A stretch of DNA of 64,000 bases from JABSQH01 sp965230015 (GTDB taxonomy: Bacteria > Actinomycetota > Acidimicrobiia > Acidimicrobiales > Ilumatobacteraceae): assembly GCA_965230015.1 (NCBI GenBank), contig CBDDKF010000002.1, positions 372,001 to 436,000 on the forward strand, read 5' to 3'. Below, piece by piece: positions 61,464-64,000 of this stretch. The first letter of the stretch is position 1. Every line of letters starts with the position of its first letter. The translations under genes were made by a program, and so were the position numbers. The notes under the pieces are model-generated. The model had not been told where the DNA came from. It searched no databases and saw only the letters and a list, made by a program, of their open reading frames with translations.

Positions 61464-62333
61464 TCAGGCCGGCTGACCGATGGCCTGTTCGGCGAACGCA
61501 TCGAGTCGGTCGAGTCCGCCCGGACCAGCGAAGAAGAAGGCCGGCACCATCGCCCGGCCGACCCCGAGCTCGCGCAGCTGCTCGACCCCGGCTTGCGGGT
61601 TGCTGATGTGGTTGCTGAACATTGCGTTGATCTCGATGCTGTCGGGGTCGCGGCCCGCCGCTTCGGCTGCAGCGCGCAGGCGACCGAGCAACGCGCCGAG
61701 TTGCTCGGCATCGCCCTCGCCGGGGAAATACCCGTTGGCCAACCGCACGGCGCGATTGATCGCAGCGTCGCTGTCGCCCCCGACGAGAATCGGAATGCGT
61801 TCTTGGATCGGTCGTGGGCTGCAGGTGACCGGTTCGAAGTCGACGAAGTCGCCGTGGAACTCGGCGTGCGGCCCGGCCCACAGGGCGCGCATCGCCTCGA
61901 TGTACTCATCGTTGCGCTTGCCACGGCGCTCCCACGGCACGCCGAGCGCCTCGAACTCCTCGCGCAGCCAGCCAACCCCGAGGCCCAACTCGACCCGGCC
62001 GCCCGAGAGGCGGTCGAGCGTGGCCAGCTCCTTGGCCAGCACGAGCGGGTTGCGTTGCGGCACGATCAGGATGCACGTGCCGAGGCGCATCGTGGGCGCC
62101 GCAGCCGCGGCGAAGGCCAACCAGATCAGTGGATCGGGAATCGGCGTGTCGGGCTCGGCGGGGATCTTGCCGTCGGCGGTGTACGGGTACCTCGACTCGA
62201 TGGTCGACGGCAGGATCACATGCTCGCCGCCCCACAGCGACTCGAAACCCGCCGCTTCCGCACGGCGACAGATCTCCAGTGCGTCGTCGTGTTCGATCGC
62301 AATGCTGCTTGCGAATGCCAGTCCGAACTTCAT
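61464..62333 (-). CDS. Luciferase-like (F420-type) oxidoreductase
   Basis: 289 residues of the LLM class, probably F420- or FMN-dependent. Seen: FESLWGGEHVILP, RLGTCILIVPQRNPLVLAKE, LSGGRVELGLGVGWLREEFEALG, ADGYFPG-like NGYFPGEG and PILVGGDSDAAINRAV. GGAGGGGC ribosome binding site before ATG 62333. Substrate unknown; family members oxidise alcohols or reduce unsaturated substrates. First gene of a minus-strand pair with the SDR. Confidence 0.8.
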   Translation of the reverse strand: MKFGLAFASSIAIEHDDALEICRRAEAAGFESLWGGEHVILPSTIESRYPYTADGKIPAEPDTPIPDPLIWLAFAAAAAPTMRLGTCILIVPQRNPLVLAKELATLDRLSGGRVELGLGVGWLREEFEALGVPWERRGKRNDEYIEAMRALWAGPHAEFHGDFVDFEPVTCSPRPIQERIPILVGGDSDAAINRAVRLANGYFPGEGDAEQLGALLGRLRAAAEAAGRDPDSIEINAMFSNHISNPQAGVEQLRELGVGRAMVPAFFFAGPGGLDRLDAFAEQAIGQPA

Positions 62334-62483
62334 GCCCCTCCACTCATCGCGCCTGGCCGGTTCCGGCGTCAGCGCGCCGCGATAGTAGGTGAACGAGCAT
62401 TAAGAAAGCCACCCGCGGAACGACTAGGGTGCGATGAACGCGCATGGGGCGCGCCGCATCAACAACGCGTCGAGGGGGACGAG

Positions 62484-64000
62484 ATGGCGGTACTCACGAA
62501 GGGGTTCGCGGAGCAACGCGGCGACGAGATCGCGCTGGTCGACGACGACAAGTCGGAGACCTGGGCGGAGCTCGACGAACGGGTGAACCGCTTGATCAAC
62601 GCGTTCCGCGCCGCGGGAATCGGGGCGGGCGACACGATCTCGATCGTCAGCGGGAACCGCAACGAGTGGTTCGAAACTGCGCTCGCCTGCTCCAACGCCG
62701 GCATCACCTTCGTCCCGGTCAACTGGCATCTCGTCGGACCGGAGATCGCCCACATCCTCTCCGACTCCGGATCGAAGGCGGTCGTCGCCGGGCACCGCTT
62801 CGTCGCCGAGGTCGAGCGTGCGCTCGCCGACGAACGTTCCGCCGGCGTCGAGCTGGCGATCGTCGCTGGCGCACCGGCGCAAGGTCGGTTCCGCAACTAC
62901 GAGGAGTTCCTCGCCTCTGGCGCTGCCGACGAGCCCGACGACCAATCGTTCGGCGGGCCGATGTTCTACACGTCGGGTACCACCGGCAATCCGAAGGGCG
63001 TGCGCAGCTCGCTGTCGTCGATGGAACCGGGCACCACTCCCGAGGTGTGGCATCTGATCGGTGGCGGCTTCTCGCAGATGATGACGGTGCCGGGGGTTAC
63101 GGCCTTGTGCGGGCCCGTCTACCACTCGGCGCAGTGGGCGTTCTCGTTCCTGCCGATGATGGCCGGCTCGGCAACGGTCATGCAGCACAAGTACGACAGC
63201 GCTGGATTGCTCGAGCTGATCGACACCCACAAGGCGACCAACGTGCATCTCGTGCCCACGCAGATGAAGCGGCTGATCGACCTCCCCGACGACGTGAAGG
63301 CCAGCTACGACGGATCATCGCTGGAACTCGTCCTCCATGGCGCGGCGCCGTGCCCGCCAGCGGTGAAGCGTTCGCTCATCGAATGGTGGGGCCCGAAGAT
63401 CACCGAGTACTACGGCTCCACCGAGGGCTCGGTGATCACGCTGATCGACGCCGAGCAGTGGCTGGCCAAGGGCGGCAGCGTCGGCCCGCCGATGGACACC
63501 ATGGAGATCATGGTTGTCGACGACCAGGGCAACCATCTCGGGCCGAACGAAGAGGGCACCCTCTACTTCCGCAACAAGATGGGCATGGACTTCGAGTACC
63601 ACAACGCCCCGGAGAAGACCGCCGAGGCGCACCTCGAACCCGGCGTGTTCACCACCGGCGACGTCGGCTACGTCGACGACGACGGCTTCTTGTGGCTCAG
63701 CGATCGCAAGATCGACATGATCATCTCGGGCGGCGTCAACATCTACCCGGCCGAAATCGAAGGGGTGCTCGGTGGCCACGACCTGGTCGCCGACGTGGCG
63801 GTGATCGGCGTGCCCAACGAGGAATTCGGGGAAGAGGTCAAGGCGGTGGTCGTCCCCAACGACGGCGTCGAAGCCGACGACGAGCTGCGCTCGATCCTCG
63901 CGGCGTTCTGCCGCGAGGAACTCGCCGGGTACAAGTGCCCGCGCTCGTTCGACTTCGCGGTCGCCCTCCCCCGGACCGGAACCGGGAAGATCCAGAAGCG
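62484..64000 (+). CDS. Acyl-CoA synthetase (AMP-forming), cut by window end
   Basis: Open from ATG 62484 to the window end (about 505 codons); the stop is missing. ANL-superfamily features: P-loop YTSGTTGNPKG, A5 motif EYYGSTEG, A7 motif FTTGDVGYVDDDG, A8 hinge LSDRKIDMIISGGVNIYPAEIE and LPRTGTGKIQKR with the catalytic Lys at the very end. Activates a fatty or aromatic acid to its CoA thioester; exact substrate unknown. Ribosome binding site CGAGGGGG about 6 bases upstream. Divergent from the LLM/SDR unit. Confidence 0.85.
   Translation, partial: MAVLTKGFAEQRGDEIALVDDDKSETWAELDERVNRLINAFRAAGIGAGDTISIVSGNRNEWFETALACSNAGITFVPVNWHLVGPEIAHILSDSGSKAVVAGHRFVAEVERALADERSAGVELAIVAGAPAQGRFRNYEEFLASGAADEPDDQSFGGPMFYTSGTTGNPKGVRSSLSSMEPGTTPEVWHLIGGGFSQMMTVPGVTALCGPVYHSAQWAFSFLPMMAGSATVMQHKYDSAGLLELIDTHKATNVHLVPTQMKRLIDLPDDVKASYDGSSLELVLHGAAPCPPAVKRSLIEWWGPKITEYYGSTEGSVITLIDAEQWLAKGGSVGPPMDTMEIMVVDDQGNHLGPNEEGTLYFRNKMGMDFEYHNAPEKTAEAHLEPGVFTTGDVGYVDDDGFLWLSDRKIDMIISGGVNIYPAEIEGVLGGHDLVADVAVIGVPNEEFGEEVKAVVVPNDGVEADDELRSILAAFCREELAGYKCPRSFDFAVALPRTGTGKIQK

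Overview
The window reads as a chromosomal segment of a high-GC actinomycete, probably a marine or aquatic Acidimicrobiia (Ilumatobacter-like). This is inferred from GTG/TTG starts, a luciferase-like F420-type oxidoreductase, a DhlA-type haloalkane dehalogenase, Tat/lipoprotein-anchored ABC binding proteins, a SARP-type regulator and a tRNA-Val without encoded CCA. No phage, IS or plasmid core gene is present. The one mobile-looking stretch is a small tRNA-associated island near 56.9-59.5 kb.

Layout. 0-4 kb: a Coq4-family gene interrupted by an in-frame TGA, a haloalkane dehalogenase/DUF1330 operon with a divergent TetR gene, and an adenosine-deaminase-family gene. 3.9-9.2 kb: a complete peptide-type ABC importer operon. 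9.3-16.6 kb: a metal-homeostasis cluster with a YbtPQ/IrtAB-like ABC pair, a small unknown ORF, an M20 amidohydrolase, and a CobW GTPase translationally coupled to a WD40 protein; two Fur/Zur-like boxes sit in its promoters. 16.7-20 kb: a large membrane protein, a conserved hypothetical and a DUF2817 (M14-like) peptidase. 20.1-23.6 kb: phnD-phnC-phnE with a duplicated, fused permease.

23.6-37.9 kb is the most distinctive region. Two giant secreted proteins are encoded back to back: an Rhs/YD-repeat protein with a membrane-spanning C-terminal tail, and a propeller-like partner with a similar N-terminal segment. Divergent from them is a histidine kinase/response regulator pair. A 29-bp composite operator (GATGAGAG, TCTCA, CTCATC half-sites) occurs three times: before the kinase, before a phosphotransferase-like gene and before an exported Asp/Ser/Pro-repeat protein. 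This looks like a compact, undescribed two-component regulon.

37.9-56.8 kb holds metabolic and stress modules: TetR/SRPBCC with a palindromic operator, a frameshifted Popeye-type membrane protein, a cystathionine-synthase-family enzyme, PhyH dioxygenase, DMT exporter, Hsp31/SDR/AraC, an Orn/Lys/Arg decarboxylase with lipoprotein and APC antiporter, a CDF-like transporter, and a hydrolase-SARP fusion divergent from a cupin with a heptamer direct repeat between them. 56.9-59.5 kb is the island, bounded by tRNA-Val and a degraded copy of its 3' half and carrying defence-like genes. 59.7-64 kb contains pirin, SDR, an LLM oxidoreductase and an acyl-CoA synthetase running off the end.
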